From contig RHMC01000028.1 in the NCBI GenBank assembly GCA_003719395.1, forward strand, positions 1-56,572: a DNA stretch of 56,572 nt, read 5' to 3'. Made by a program: the position numbers and the translations under genes. Positions 37,855 to 47,379 of the stretch are shown piece by piece; position 1 is the stretch's first letter, and every line of letters starts with the position of its first letter. This stretch comes from Streptomyces altiplanensis. Its GTDB lineage: Bacteria > Actinomycetota > Actinomycetes > Streptomycetales > Streptomycetaceae. The notes beneath the pieces are model-generated. The model was given only the letters and a program-made list of their open reading frames with translations. It was not told the DNA's origin and did no database searches.

Positions 37855-38079
37855 ATGAACATCGACTGGGCAGCTCTCGGCTCCGTATTCGGCGTGAGCC
37901 TCGTGGTCACCGTGTCCCTGGTGGGCCTGTTCACCCTCGGCATCGTGGGCCTCTCCAAGCAGGAGAGCGCCTCCGCGCAGGGCGGCGGCTCCGCCGTCAT
38001 GGCCCGCACCGGCGCCTACGCCTGCTTCGCGCTGTGCGCGGCAGCCGTGGCGTACGGGATCTACCTGATCGTCGTCTGA
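37855..38079 (+). CDS. Small membrane protein downstream of pit
   Basis: A 74-residue protein with two helices, GSVFGVSLVVTVSLVGLFTLGIVGL and YACFALCAAAVAYGIYLIVV, joined by a polar loop. It begins 18 nt after pit, with AGAGGACAG before the ATG, so it is co-transcribed and probably assists transport. The family name is not known to me. Confidence 0.75.
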   Translation: MNIDWAALGSVFGVSLVVTVSLVGLFTLGIVGLSKQESASAQGGGSAVMARTGAYACFALCAAAVAYGIYLIVV

Positions 38080-38119
38080 CGCGACGACCGCCCGACGCGC
38101 CGACCGCAGTCTCCCGAAA

Positions 38120-38159
38120 CCGTCCCGCCACCGGCCTTTACCGGCCATCGGCGGGGCGG
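38120..38159 (+). terminator. Terminator of the pit operon
   Basis: CCGTCCCGCC (38120-38129) pairs with GGCGGGGCGG (38150-38159) with one G-T mismatch pair, and ACCGGCC/GGCCAT sequences pair inside. TTTCTGTG follows. Confidence 0.8.
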
Positions 38160-38204
38160 TTTCTGTGTGCCTCGGCACACTCTCCCGTCGCAGGTCAACA
38201 GCAA

Positions 38205-38345
38205 GTTGACGACGTTCGCGGAGCGTGGTGGACTGCCCGAGCCGAATACGGCGGCACGAGAGGAAGTCCGGTGCGAATCCGGCGCGGTCCCGCCACTGTG
38301 ACCGGGGAAGACGAAGAAGTCCCCGGGAGCCAGGAACTCTCACCG
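38205..38345 (+). promoter_or_regulatory. Cobalamin riboswitch
   Basis: Characteristic B12-riboswitch lines are present: GGAAGTCCGGTGCGAATCC, GCGGTCCCGCCACTGTGACC and the B12 box GAGCCAGGAACTCT (38327-38340). A short GTCAAC/GTTGAC hairpin lies just upstream (38194-38210). It precedes cobD and probably the whole cob operon. In this family, adenosylcobalamin binding shuts expression. No T-run terminator follows, so control is likely at translation. Confidence 0.93.
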
Positions 38346-38393
38346 CCGGTCACGTCGAACCAGGGCGCGGACCCTGAGTGAGGACATATCACC

Positions 38394-38489
38394 ATGCCCG
38401 GCTGCCGTTCAGTCGTTCCTGTCAGTCCTGTCAGTCCTGACATTCCCGTGCGTACGGCGCGTTCGCTTCGAGGCGCATCGGTCTGCTGA
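38394..38489 (+). CDS. 31-residue leader ORF between riboswitch and cobD
   Basis: The ATG at 38394 has GAGGA 9 nt before it. The frame runs to TGA at 38487-38489, and cobD's ATG follows 3 nt later (38493). The peptide begins MPGCRSVVPVSPVSP and ends with RGASVC. A 9-nt repeat, TCAGTCCTG, occurs twice in tandem in it. cobD itself has no obvious ribosome site, so the leader may carry the riboswitch-controlled ribosome site. It could instead be a chance ORF. Confidence 0.5.
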   Translation: MPGCRSVVPVSPVSPDIPVRTARSLRGASVC

Positions 38490-38492
38490 GCC

Positions 38493-39472
38493 ATGCGTGC
38501 CGATCGCATCTTCGCGTACGGCGCCACCGCCGGCCTGATCGGCGACCTCGTCCTCGTCATCCCCGCCGCGGGCACCCGGTCGCCGCGTTCGGGCGGGCCG
38601 CGGGCGCCGTCGAGTCCCTGCTGTGGCGTGACCACCGCGGGTGGGGCGCGGTGCACACCCTGGTGTGCGCCGGAGGCGCGGCGGGCGCCGCCGCGCTCGC
38701 CTCCCGTGCAGTACGCCGCTCCCCCGCCGCCGCCGTCGCGCTGACCGCCGCCGCCACCTGGGCCGTCGTCGGAGGTACGTCGCTGGGCCGCGAGGCGCGC
38801 GCCGTGGGCAGCGCCCTGGAGGCCGGGGACGTCGAGGTCGCCCCGCGAACGCCTCCCCCCACCTGTGCGGACGCGACCCGCAGGCGCTGGACGCGCTGCT
38901 GATCGCCCGCGCCGTCGTCGAGTCCGTGGCCGAGAACACCTCGGACGCGGTCGTGGGCGCGCTGGTGTGGGGCGCCCTGGGCGGGGTGCCGGGGCTCGTG
39001 GCCTTCCGCGCCGTCAACACGCTCGACGCCCAGGTGGGGCACAAATCGGCCAGATACCTGCGCTACGGCTGGGCCTCGGCCCGCCTCGACGACGTGGCCG
39101 GCTGGCCCGGCGCCCGGCTGACGGCCGCCCTCGCGGTCGTGGCGGGCGGCGATCCGCGCGGTGCGGTGCGGGCCTGGCGTACGGACGCGGCCGAGCACCC
39201 GAGCCCCAACGCGGGCCCCGTGGAGGCCGCCTTCGCCGGCGCCTCGGCGACCGGCTGGGCGGAACACTCTCGTACGCGGCCGGGTCGAACACCGGCCCGT
39301 GCTCAACGCCGCCGGGCGGCCCGTCGGCATACCGGACATCGAGCGGGCGGCGCGGCTGTCGCGCCGTGTCGGGGTGCTCGCACTGGCGGCGGCCGTCGGG
39401 GGGCGGCTGGCGCTCGGTGCGCTGCGACGCGGCGCGCGCGGTGGCACACGTACAGGAAAGGGACACGCATGA
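38493..39472 (+). CDS. cobD: Adenosylcobinamide-phosphate synthase CobD/CbiB, several frameshifts
   Basis: About 326 residues, membrane-bound. It attaches aminopropanol (phosphate) to adenosylcobyric acid. Recognisable CbiB parts: [16 protein letters not shown] at the start, [53 protein letters not shown] and [23 protein letters not shown]. Frames change near 38562, 38840 and 39270. The stop overlaps the cobQ ATG (ATGA). First enzyme gene after the riboswitch. Confidence 0.88.
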
Positions 39473-41020
39473 GCGGTTCACTGGGGGGCGGTCTGCTCGT
39501 CGCGGGGACCACGTCCGACGCGGGCAAGAGCGTCGTGACGGCCGGGATCTGCCGGTGGCTCGTGCGCAAGGGTGTGAAGGTCGCGCCGTTCAAGGCGCAG
39601 AACATGTCGCTGAACTCGTTCGTGACGCGCGAGGGCGCGGAGATCGGGCGGGCGCAGGCCATGCAGGCGCAGGCGGCGCGGGTGGAGCCGACGGCGCTCA
39701 TGAACCCCGTGCTGCTCAAGCCCGGCAGTGACCGCAGCAGCCAGGTGGTGCTGCTGGGGAAGCCGGTGGGCGAGATGAGCGCGCGCGGGTTCTTCGGGGG
39801 CTGGGGGCCGGCCGGGAAAACGCTGCACGAGGGGCACCGGGAAGCGCTGCTCGGCACCGTGACGGACTGTCTGCGCGAGTTGCGGGGCACGTATGACGCC
39901 GTGATCTGCGAGGGCGGGCAGTCCGGCCGAGATCAATCTGCGGCGCACCGACATCGTGAACATGGGCATCGCGCGAGCCGCCCGCTTCCCGGTGGTCGTC
40001 GTCGGCGACATCGACCGGGGTGGAGTCTTCGCTTCCTTCTTCGGTACGACCGCACTGCTCGGCCGGGAGGACCAGGAGCTGGTGGCGGGTTACCTGGTCA
40101 ACAAGTTCCGCGGTGACGTCTCGCTGCTCGAACCCGGGCTGGACATGCTGGAAGGGCTGACCGGGCGGCGTACGTACGGCGTGCTGCCCTTCGCGCACGG
40201 CCTCGGTATCGACGAGGAGGACGGGCTGCGGGTTTCGTTGCGGGGAGCCGTACGGGAGTCGGTCGTCGCGCCGCCGGTCGGGGAGGACGTGCTGCGGGTC
40301 GCCGTGTGCGCCGTGCCGCTGATGTCGAACTTCACGGATGTCGACGCGCTCGCCGCCGAACCGGGGGTCGTCGTCCGGTTCGTGGACCGGGCGGAGGAGC
40401 TCGTCGACGCCGACCTGGTGATCGTCGGGCACGCGCGGGACCGTGAAGGCCCTGGAGTGGCTGCGCGAGCGCGGACTGGCCGGCGCGCTGGCGCGGCGGG
40501 CGGCGGAGGGCCGTCCCGTGCTGGGCATCTGCGGCGGCTTCCAGCTGCTGGGCGAGCGCATCGAGGACGACATCGAGGTCGAAGGCCGGGACGGTGGACG
40601 GGCTCGGGCTGCTGCCGGTCCGTGTGCGGTTCGCCGTCGGGAAGACACTGGCGCGGCCGGCCGGCAGCGCGCTGGGCGAGCCGGTCGAAGGGTACGAGAT
40701 CCATCACGGGGTCGCCGACGTGCTGGGCGGCGTCCCCTTCTTGGACGGCTGCCGGGTGGGGGCGGTCTGGGGCACCCACTGGCACGGTTCGCTGGAGAGC
40801 GACGCGGTTCCGGCGCGCCTTCCTGCGCGAGGTCGCGGCTGCCGCGGGGCGCCGCTTCGTGCCGGCGCCGGACACGTCGTTCGGGGCGCTGCGCGAGGAG
40901 CAGCTCGACCGCCTCGGCGACCTCATCGAAGAACACGCGGATACGGACGCGCTGATGCGGCTCATCGAGTCGGGCGCGCCCTCAGGACTTCCCTTCATCG
41001 CACCTGGAGCGCCCGCATGA
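39469..41020 (+). CDS. cobQ: Cobyric acid synthase CobQ, four frameshifts
   Basis: About 517 residues. It amidates four side chains of adenosylcobyrinic a,c-diamide using glutamine and ATP. The N-terminal ATP-binding part has [14 protein letters not shown] and KAQNMSLNS; the middle [15 protein letters not shown]; the C-terminal glutaminase triad region shows [10 protein letters not shown] (nucleophile Cys) and GYEIHHG. Frames change near 39925, 40440, 40600 and 40810. The ATG at 39469 has GGAAAGGGA upstream. The stop overlaps cobN (ATGA). Confidence 0.92.
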
Positions 41021-44000
41021 GCACTGAGCACACCGAGAACGCCGAGAACACCGAGAACACCGTGCTGTTGTTGTCCACCGCCGATACGGACCTGCTGGCG
41101 GCCCGCGCCTCCGGCGCCCCGTACCGCATCGGCAACCCGACCCGTATCGACGCGGCCGGGGAACTGCCCGGGCTGATCGAGGGCGCGTCCGTCGCCGTCG
41201 TGCGGCTGCTCGGCGGCAAGCGCGCCTGGGAGGACGGGCTTGCCGTCCTGAAGGCGTCCGGGATACCGACCGTCCTGCTGGGCGGTGAGACCGTGCCCGA
41301 CGCGGAGCTGATGGCCGAGTCGTCCGTACCGGCGGGTGTCGTCGCCGAGGCGCTGCGCTACCTCGTCGAGGGCGGGCCCGGGAACCTCGTCGAACTGGCC
41401 AGGTTCCTGTCCGACACCGTGCTGCTGACGGGCGTGGGCTTCGCCGAGCCGCAGAAGATGCCCGAGTGGGGTGTCCACGGCGGCGGCTCGCGTGCGTACG
41501 ACGAGGGGCGCCCGACGGTCGGCGTGCTCTTCTACCGCGCCCACGAGCTGTCCGGGAACACGTCCTTCGTCGACGTGCTGTGCGACCAGATCGAGGCAAA
41601 GGGCGCCAACGCCCTTCCCGTGTACTGCGGTTCGCTGCGCAGCGCCGATCCCGAGCTGTACCGGGAGCTCGGCAGGGCCGACGCGCTGATCGCGACGGTC
41701 CTCGCGGCGGGCGGCACGCGCGCGAGCGACGCCTCGGCCGGCGGTGACGACGAGGCGTGGGACATCGGTGCGCTCGCCGACCTCGACGTGCCCGTCCTGC
41801 AAGGTCTGTGTCTTACGTCGTCGCGCGCCGCCTGGGAGGCGTCGGACGCGGCGCTGTCGCCGATGGACGCGGCGATGCAGGTGGCCATCCCGGAGTTCGA
41901 CGGGCGGCTCATCACCGTGCCCTTCTCCTTCAAGGAGCAGGGCGAGGGGGACGTTCCCGTGTACGTCGCCGATCCCGAGCGCGCCGCGCGCGTCGCCGGC
42001 ATCGCCGTACGCCACGCCAGGCTGTCCCACAAGCCGAACAAGGACAAGCGCCTCGCGCTCGTCTTCACGGCGTACCCGACGAAGCACTCGCGCGTCGGCA
42101 ACGCGGTGGGTCTCGACACGCCCGCTTCCGCGATCCGGGTGCTCGACGCCCTGCGCGACGCGGGTTACGCCGTCGAGGGCCACACGGACAACGGCGACGA
42201 GCTGATCCACCGGCTCATCAACGCCGGTGGCCACGACGTGGAGTGGCTGACCGAGGAGCAGCTCGCGGCCGCCCCCGCGCGCGTGCCGCTCGCGGACTAC
42301 CAGGCGTGGTTCGACCAGCTGGAGCCGGAACTGCGCGACGGGATGCTGGAGCACTGGGGCGAGGCGCCCGGCCAGCTGTACGTCGACGGGGACGAGATCG
42401 TGCTGGCGTCGCTCCAGTTCGGCAACGTCGTCGTGATGATCCAGCCGCCGCGCGGCTTCGGCGAGAACCCGATCGCGATCTACCACGACCCGGACATGCC
42501 GCCGTCGCACCACTACATGGCGGCGTACCGGTGGCTGGAGAACTCGTTCGGCGCCGATGCGATCGTGCACATGGGCAAGCACGGGACCATGGAGTGGCTG
42601 CCGGGGAAGGGCCTGGGTCTCTCGGCCGGCTGCGGGCCGGACGCCGTGCTGGGCGAGCTGCCGCTGGTCTACCCGTTCATCGTGAACGACCCGGGCGAGG
42701 GCACGCAGGCCAAGCGGCGCGGGCACGCGACCGTCGTGGACCACCTGGTGCCGCCGATGGCGCGTGCGGACACGTACGGCGACCTGGCGAAGCTGGAGCA
42801 GCTGCTGGACGAGTACGCGCTGGTCAGCGACCTCGACCCGGCGAAGGCGCCCGCCGTACGGGCGCAGATCTGGACGCTGGTGACGGCGGCCCAGCTCCAC
42901 CACGACCTGCATCTCGACGAGCAGCCGGACGACGACGACTTCGACGAGTTCGTCATGCACATCGACGGCTATCTGTGCGAGATCAAGGACGTGCAGATCC
43001 GCGACGGCCTGCACGTGCTGGGCGGCGGCCCGGAGGCCGAGGCCCGGGTGAACCTGGTGCTGGCCGTGCTGCGCGGCTCGCAGGTGTGGGGCGGGCAGGC
43101 CAACGCGCTGCCGGGGCTGCGCGCCTGCCTGGCCGAGCACTTCGGGCTGGCCGAGAAGGAGCTGCTGGGCGAGCCGGGCGCGGCGGTCAAGGTGGCGGAC
43201 GGGCTGACCGCGCTGGTCGACGGTCCGGCGCGGACGGGCGCCGACGCGATCGACCTGCTGGAGCAGCTGTGCCGGCGGCTCGCGGAGGGCATGGAGGAGC
43301 GGCGCTGGGACGCGGCGGAGGCCGCCGGCCTGGTGACCGAGGTGCTGGGCACCGAACTGCCGGACGCGGTGGCCGTGCTGCGGTTCGCGTGCGACGAGGT
43401 CGTGCCGAGGCTGGCCCGTACGACGGACGAGATCGGCAACATCCTGCACGCGCTGGACGGCGGTTACGTGCCGGCCGGGCCTTCCGGGTCGCCGACGCGC
43501 GGACTGGTCAACGTGCTGCCGACCGGGCGCAACTTCTACTCCGTCGACCCCAAGGCGATCCCGTCGCGGCTGTCGTGGGAGGTCGGGCAGGCGCTCGCCG
43601 ACTCGCTGGTGGCGCGCTACCTGACGGACACCGGCGACTACCCCAAGTCGGTGGGCCTGACGGTCTGGGGCACGTCCGCCATGCGCACCCAGGGCGACGA
43701 CATCGCGGAGATCCTGGCGCTGCTGGGCTGCCGCCCGGTGTGGGACGACGCGTCGCGGCGGGTCACGGGCTTCGAGATCGTGCCGCTCGACGAGCTGGGG
43801 CGCCCGCGCATCGACGTGACGGTGCGGATCTCCGGGTTCTTCCGGGACGCGTTCCCGCACGTGGTGGGGCTGATCGACGACGCGGTGCGGGCGGTGGCCG
43901 AGCTGGACGAGCCCGTCGACCGCAACTTCGTACGGGCGCACGCCGACGAGGACACCGCCGAGCACGGCGACCGGCGGCGCGCGACGGCCCGCATCTTCGG

Positions 44001-44709
44001 CTCGAAGCCGGGGGCCTACGGCGCCGGTCTTCTGCCGCTGATCGACGCGCGGAACTGGCGCTCGGACGCGGATCTGGCCGAGGTGTACGCGGTGTGGGGC
44101 GGCTACGCGTACGGGCGCGGCCTGGAGGGCAAGGCCGCGCGCGGCGACATGGAGACGGCGTTCCGGCGGATCGCGGTGGCCGCGAAGAACGTCGACACGC
44201 GCGAGCACGATCTGGTCGACGCGGACGACTACTTCCAGTACCACGGCGGCATGGTCGCCATGGTGCGGCACCTGACGGGTGAGTCGCCCGAGGCGTACGT
44301 GGGCGACAGCGCGACTCCCGACCAGGTGAAGACCCGGACGCTGGGCGAGGAGACGCACCGGGTGTTCCGGGCGCGGGTGGTCAATCCCCGCTGGATGGCG
44401 GCGATGCGCAGGCACGGCTACAAGGGGGCCTTCGAGATGGCCGCCACGGTGGACTACCTCTTCGGGTACGACGCGACCGCGGGCGTGGTCGACGACTGGA
44501 TGTACGAGAAGTTGTCGAGCGAGTACGTCTTCGACCCGGAGAACCGGGACTTCATGAAGAAGTCCAACCCGTGGGCGCTCAGGGGCATCACGGAGCGGTT
44601 GCTGGAGGCCGCCGAGCGGGGGCTGTGGGCGGAGCCGGATCAGGAAACCCTGGACCGGTTGCGCGCCACCTACCTGGAGCTCGAAGGCGACCTGGAAGGT
44701 GACGCGTGA
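41017..44709 (+). CDS. cobN: Cobaltochelatase subunit CobN
   Basis: A 1230-residue large subunit that binds hydrogenobyrinic a,c-diamide and inserts cobalt. The CobN/magnesium-chelatase H-type sequence runs throughout, for example FTAYPTKHSRVGNAVGLDTP, DAIVHMGKHGTMEWLPGKG, LVNVLPTGRNFYSVDPKAIP and FGSKPGAYGAGLLPLIDARN. It is intact over 3.7 kb, in contrast to its neighbours. The N-terminus carries a tandem-repeat-encoded TENAENTENT stretch. The ATG overlaps the cobQ stop. Confidence 0.96.
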   Translation: MSTEHTENAENTENTVLLLSTADTDLLAARASGAPYRIGNPTRIDAAGELPGLIEGASVAVVRLLGGKRAWEDGLAVLKASGIPTVLLGGETVPDAELMAESSVPAGVVAEALRYLVEGGPGNLVELARFLSDTVLLTGVGFAEPQKMPEWGVHGGGSRAYDEGRPTVGVLFYRAHELSGNTSFVDVLCDQIEAKGANALPVYCGSLRSADPELYRELGRADALIATVLAAGGTRASDASAGGDDEAWDIGALADLDVPVLQGLCLTSSRAAWEASDAALSPMDAAMQVAIPEFDGRLITVPFSFKEQGEGDVPVYVADPERAARVAGIAVRHARLSHKPNKDKRLALVFTAYPTKHSRVGNAVGLDTPASAIRVLDALRDAGYAVEGHTDNGDELIHRLINAGGHDVEWLTEEQLAAAPARVPLADYQAWFDQLEPELRDGMLEHWGEAPGQLYVDGDEIVLASLQFGNVVVMIQPPRGFGENPIAIYHDPDMPPSHHYMAAYRWLENSFGADAIVHMGKHGTMEWLPGKGLGLSAGCGPDAVLGELPLVYPFIVNDPGEGTQAKRRGHATVVDHLVPPMARADTYGDLAKLEQLLDEYALVSDLDPAKAPAVRAQIWTLVTAAQLHHDLHLDEQPDDDDFDEFVMHIDGYLCEIKDVQIRDGLHVLGGGPEAEARVNLVLAVLRGSQVWGGQANALPGLRACLAEHFGLAEKELLGEPGAAVKVADGLTALVDGPARTGADAIDLLEQLCRRLAEGMEERRWDAAEAAGLVTEVLGTELPDAVAVLRFACDEVVPRLARTTDEIGNILHALDGGYVPAGPSGSPTRGLVNVLPTGRNFYSVDPKAIPSRLSWEVGQALADSLVARYLTDTGDYPKSVGLTVWGTSAMRTQGDDIAEILALLGCRPVWDDASRRVTGFEIVPLDELGRPRIDVTVRISGFFRDAFPHVVGLIDDAVRAVAELDEPVDRNFVRAHADEDTAEHGDRRRATARIFGSKPGAYGAGLLPLIDARNWRSDADLAEVYAVWGGYAYGRGLEGKAARGDMETAFRRIAVAAKNVDTREHDLVDADDYFQYHGGMVAMVRHLTGESPEAYVGDSATPDQVKTRTLGEETHRVFRARVVNPRWMAAMRRHGYKGAFEMAATVDYLFGYDATAGVVDDWMYEKLSSEYVFDPENRDFMKKSNPWALRGITERLLEAAERGLWAEPDQETLDRLRATYLELEGDLEGDA

Positions 44710-44768
44710 GCGGGCCGGAGTGCGTTCCCGATGCCCTGAACCAGCTTGATGTGGAGGTTTCCCCGTGA
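44706..44768 (+). CDS. 20-residue micro-ORF between cobN and chlID
   Basis: A GTG at 44706 overlaps the cobN TGA by GTGA. The frame runs 20 codons to TGA 44766-44768, which overlaps the next gene's GTG (44765), again by GTGA. The peptide starts [13 protein letters not shown] and is acidic near its end. It fills the cobN-chlID gap completely. A TGGAGG ribosome site for chlID (44751-44756) lies inside it. Either a coupling mini-cistron or a chance frame. Confidence 0.4.
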   Translation: MSGPECVPDALNQLDVEVSP

Positions 44769-46780
44769 GTACGCCGTACCCCTTCACCGCGATCGTCGGG
44801 CAGGACGACCTGCGGCTCGGTCTGCTGCTGAACGCCGTCTCGCCCGCCGTCGGCGGAGTGCTCGTGCGCGGCGAGAAGGGCACCGCCAAGTCGAACGCCC
44901 TGCGCGCCCTGGCGGCGCTGATGCCGGAGGTGGCCGTGGTCGCCGGGTGCAGGTTCTCCTGCGACCCCGGCTCCCCCGACCCGGCGTGTCCGGACGGACC
45001 GCACGAGGCGGGGGGCGGCGGGTCGCGCCCGGCGCGGACGGTCGAGCTGCCCGTCGGCGCCTCCGAGGACCGGCTGGTTCGGCGCGCTCGACAGCGAGCG
45101 GGCGCTGGCCGAGGGCGTGAAGGCGTTCGAGCCGGGACTGCTCGCCGACGCCCATCGCGGGATCCTGTACGTCGATGAAGTGAACCTGCTGCACGACCAC
45201 TTGGTCGACCTGCTGCTGGACGCCGCCGCCATGGGCGCGTCGTACGTCGAGCGGGAAGGCGTGTCCGTGCGGCACGCCGCGCGCTTCCTGCTCGTCGGGA
45301 CCATGAACCCCGAAGAGGGCGAGCTGCGGCCGCAGTTGCTGGACCGGTTCGGGCTGACCGTGGAGGTGTCCGCCTCCCGGGAGACCGATCAGCGGGTGGA
45401 GGTCGTACGGCGCAGGCTCGCGTACGACGACGATCCCGCCGCCTTCGCCGCGCGGTGGGCCGGCGAGGAGGCCGCGCTGCGCGCCCGGATCGTGGCCGCG
45501 CGGGCGCTGCTGCCCGAAGTGCGGCTCGGTGACGGCGCGTTGCGGCAGATCGCCGCCACCTGCGCGGCCTTCGAGGTCGACGGGATGCGGGCGGACATCG
45601 TGATGGCCCGTACGGCGACCGCGCTGGCGGCCTGGGCGGGGCGCACCGACGTGCTCGCCGAGGACGTACGGCAGGCCGCGCTGCGCGCGCTGCCGCACCG
45701 GCGGCGGCGCAACCCCTTCGACGCGCCGGGGCTGGACGAGGACAAGCTCGACGACACGCTGGAGCAGAACAGCGGGTCGGACGACGACGATCCGGATCCC
45801 GACGGGCCCGGCGGGGGCGGGCAGCCCCCTCAGGGGGACGGTGACGGCGACGGTTCGTCCGACGCGCCGGACCAGGACCGGTCCGGTGAGGCCGAGCCGG
45901 AGGCCGGCGAGGGGCAGCCGCTCCTGCCGGGTCCGGCGGCGAGCAGGCGGCCGCACGGGCCGGGGAGCCGTTCCGCACGAAGACGCTGAGCGTGCCGGGG
46001 CTGGGCGAGGGGGCGGCCGGGCGCCGGTCACGGGCACGCACCGAGCACGGTCGTACGACCGGGGCCCGGCGGCCGCAAGGAGCGCTCACCAAGCTGCACT
46101 TGGCGGCGACCGTGCAGGCCGCCGCGCCGCACCAGCGGGCGCGCGGGCGCAGTGGGCGCGGGCTGGTCGTGCGGCGGACGATCTGCGCAGGCGCGCCGGG
46201 AGGGGCGCGAGGGGAACCTCGTGCTGTTCGTCGTGGACGCCTCCGGGTCGATGGCGGCCCGGCAGCGGATGGGCGCGGTGAAGGGCGCCGTGCTCTCGCT
46301 GCTGCTCGACGCCTACCAGCGGCGGGACAAGGTCGGGATGGTGACGTTCCGGGGGAAGGACGCGGAGCTGGTGCTTCCGCCCACGTCGTCCGTCGACGCG
46401 GCCGCCGACGGCTGGAGACGCTGCCGACCGGTGGGCGTACGCCGCTGTCCGCGGGGCTGCTGAAGGCGCACGACGTGCTGCGGGTGGAGCGGTTGCGGGA
46501 TCCCTCGCGGCGTCCGCTGCTGGTGGTCGTGACCGACGGGCGGGCGACGGGCGGCCCCGAGCCGCTGGCTCTGGCGGCGCGCGCGGCCCGGCTGCACGAG
46601 GCGGAGGGCGTCGCCTCGGTGGTCGTCGACTGCGAGTCCGGGCCGGTGCGGCTCGGGCTGGCCGGTGAGCTGGCGCGGGATCTGGGCGGCACGGCCGTCA
46701 CGCTCGACGAGCTGCGGGCCGACAGCATCGCCGGGCTCGTCAAGGACGTACAGGGAACGAACAGCAGGAGGGCAGCCTGA
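44765..46780 (+). CDS. Putative cobaltochelatase, fused ChlI/ChlD (AAA + VWA), four frameshifts
   Basis: About 671 residues. An N-terminal AAA+ ATPase ([18 protein letters not shown], Walker [11 protein letters not shown], Walker [13 protein letters not shown], sensor [11 protein letters not shown]) is joined through an acidic/Pro-rich linker (about 200 nt around 45770-45960) to a von Willebrand A domain with the MIDAS motif [10 protein letters not shown]. It probably energises CobN in place of CobS/CobT. Frames change near 45075, 45960, 46185 and 46410. The stop overlaps cobO (TGATG). Confidence 0.88.
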
Positions 46781-47379
46781 TGCCGCAGGGACAGCCGAGC
46801 GTCGTGCCGGACGACGGTCTCACCACGCGCCAGCGGCGCAACCGGCCGCTCGTCGTCGTGCACACGGGGGTGGGCAAGGGCAAGTCGACCGCCGCCTTCG
46901 GGCTCGCGCTGCGCGCCTGGAACCAGGGGTGGCCGATCGGGGTGTTCCAGTTCGTCAAGTCGGCGAAGTGGAAGGTCGGCGAGGAGAACGCGCTGAAGGT
47001 GCTGGGCGCCAGTGGCGAGGGCGGGTCCGTCGCCTGGCACAAGATGGGCGAGGGCTGGTCCTGGGTCCAGCGCGACGCGCAGCTCGACAACGAAGCGGCG
47101 GCGCGCGAGGGGTGGGAGCAGGTCAAGCGGGACCTGGCCGCCGAGACGTACAAGCTCTACGTGCTCGACGAGTTCGCCTACCCGATGCACTGGGGGTGGG
47201 TGGACACCGACGAGGTGGTGCGGGTGCTGCGGGAGCGGCCGGGGACGCAGCATGTCGTGATCACCGGGCGCAACGCTCCCGAGAAGCTCGTTGAAGCCGC
47301 CGACCTGGTGACGGACATGTCCAAGGTCAAGCACCCGATGGACGCGGGCCAGAAGGGGCAGCGGGGCATCGAGTGGTAG
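46780..47379 (+). CDS. cobO: Cob(I)yrinic acid a,c-diamide adenosyltransferase
   Basis: A 199-residue ATP:corrinoid adenosyltransferase. The P-loop is HTGVGKGKSTAAFG (about residues 28-41). KWKVGEE, GEGWSW and the Walker B-like LYVLDEFAY are CobO hallmarks. The C-terminus ends DAGQKGQRGIEW. The frame is intact. Its stop overlaps the cobB GTG. Confidence 0.95.
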   Translation: MPQGQPSVVPDDGLTTRQRRNRPLVVVHTGVGKGKSTAAFGLALRAWNQGWPIGVFQFVKSAKWKVGEENALKVLGASGEGGSVAWHKMGEGWSWVQRDAQLDNEAAAREGWEQVKRDLAAETYKLYVLDEFAYPMHWGWVDTDEVVRVLRERPGTQHVVITGRNAPEKLVEAADLVTDMSKVKHPMDAGQKGQRGIEW

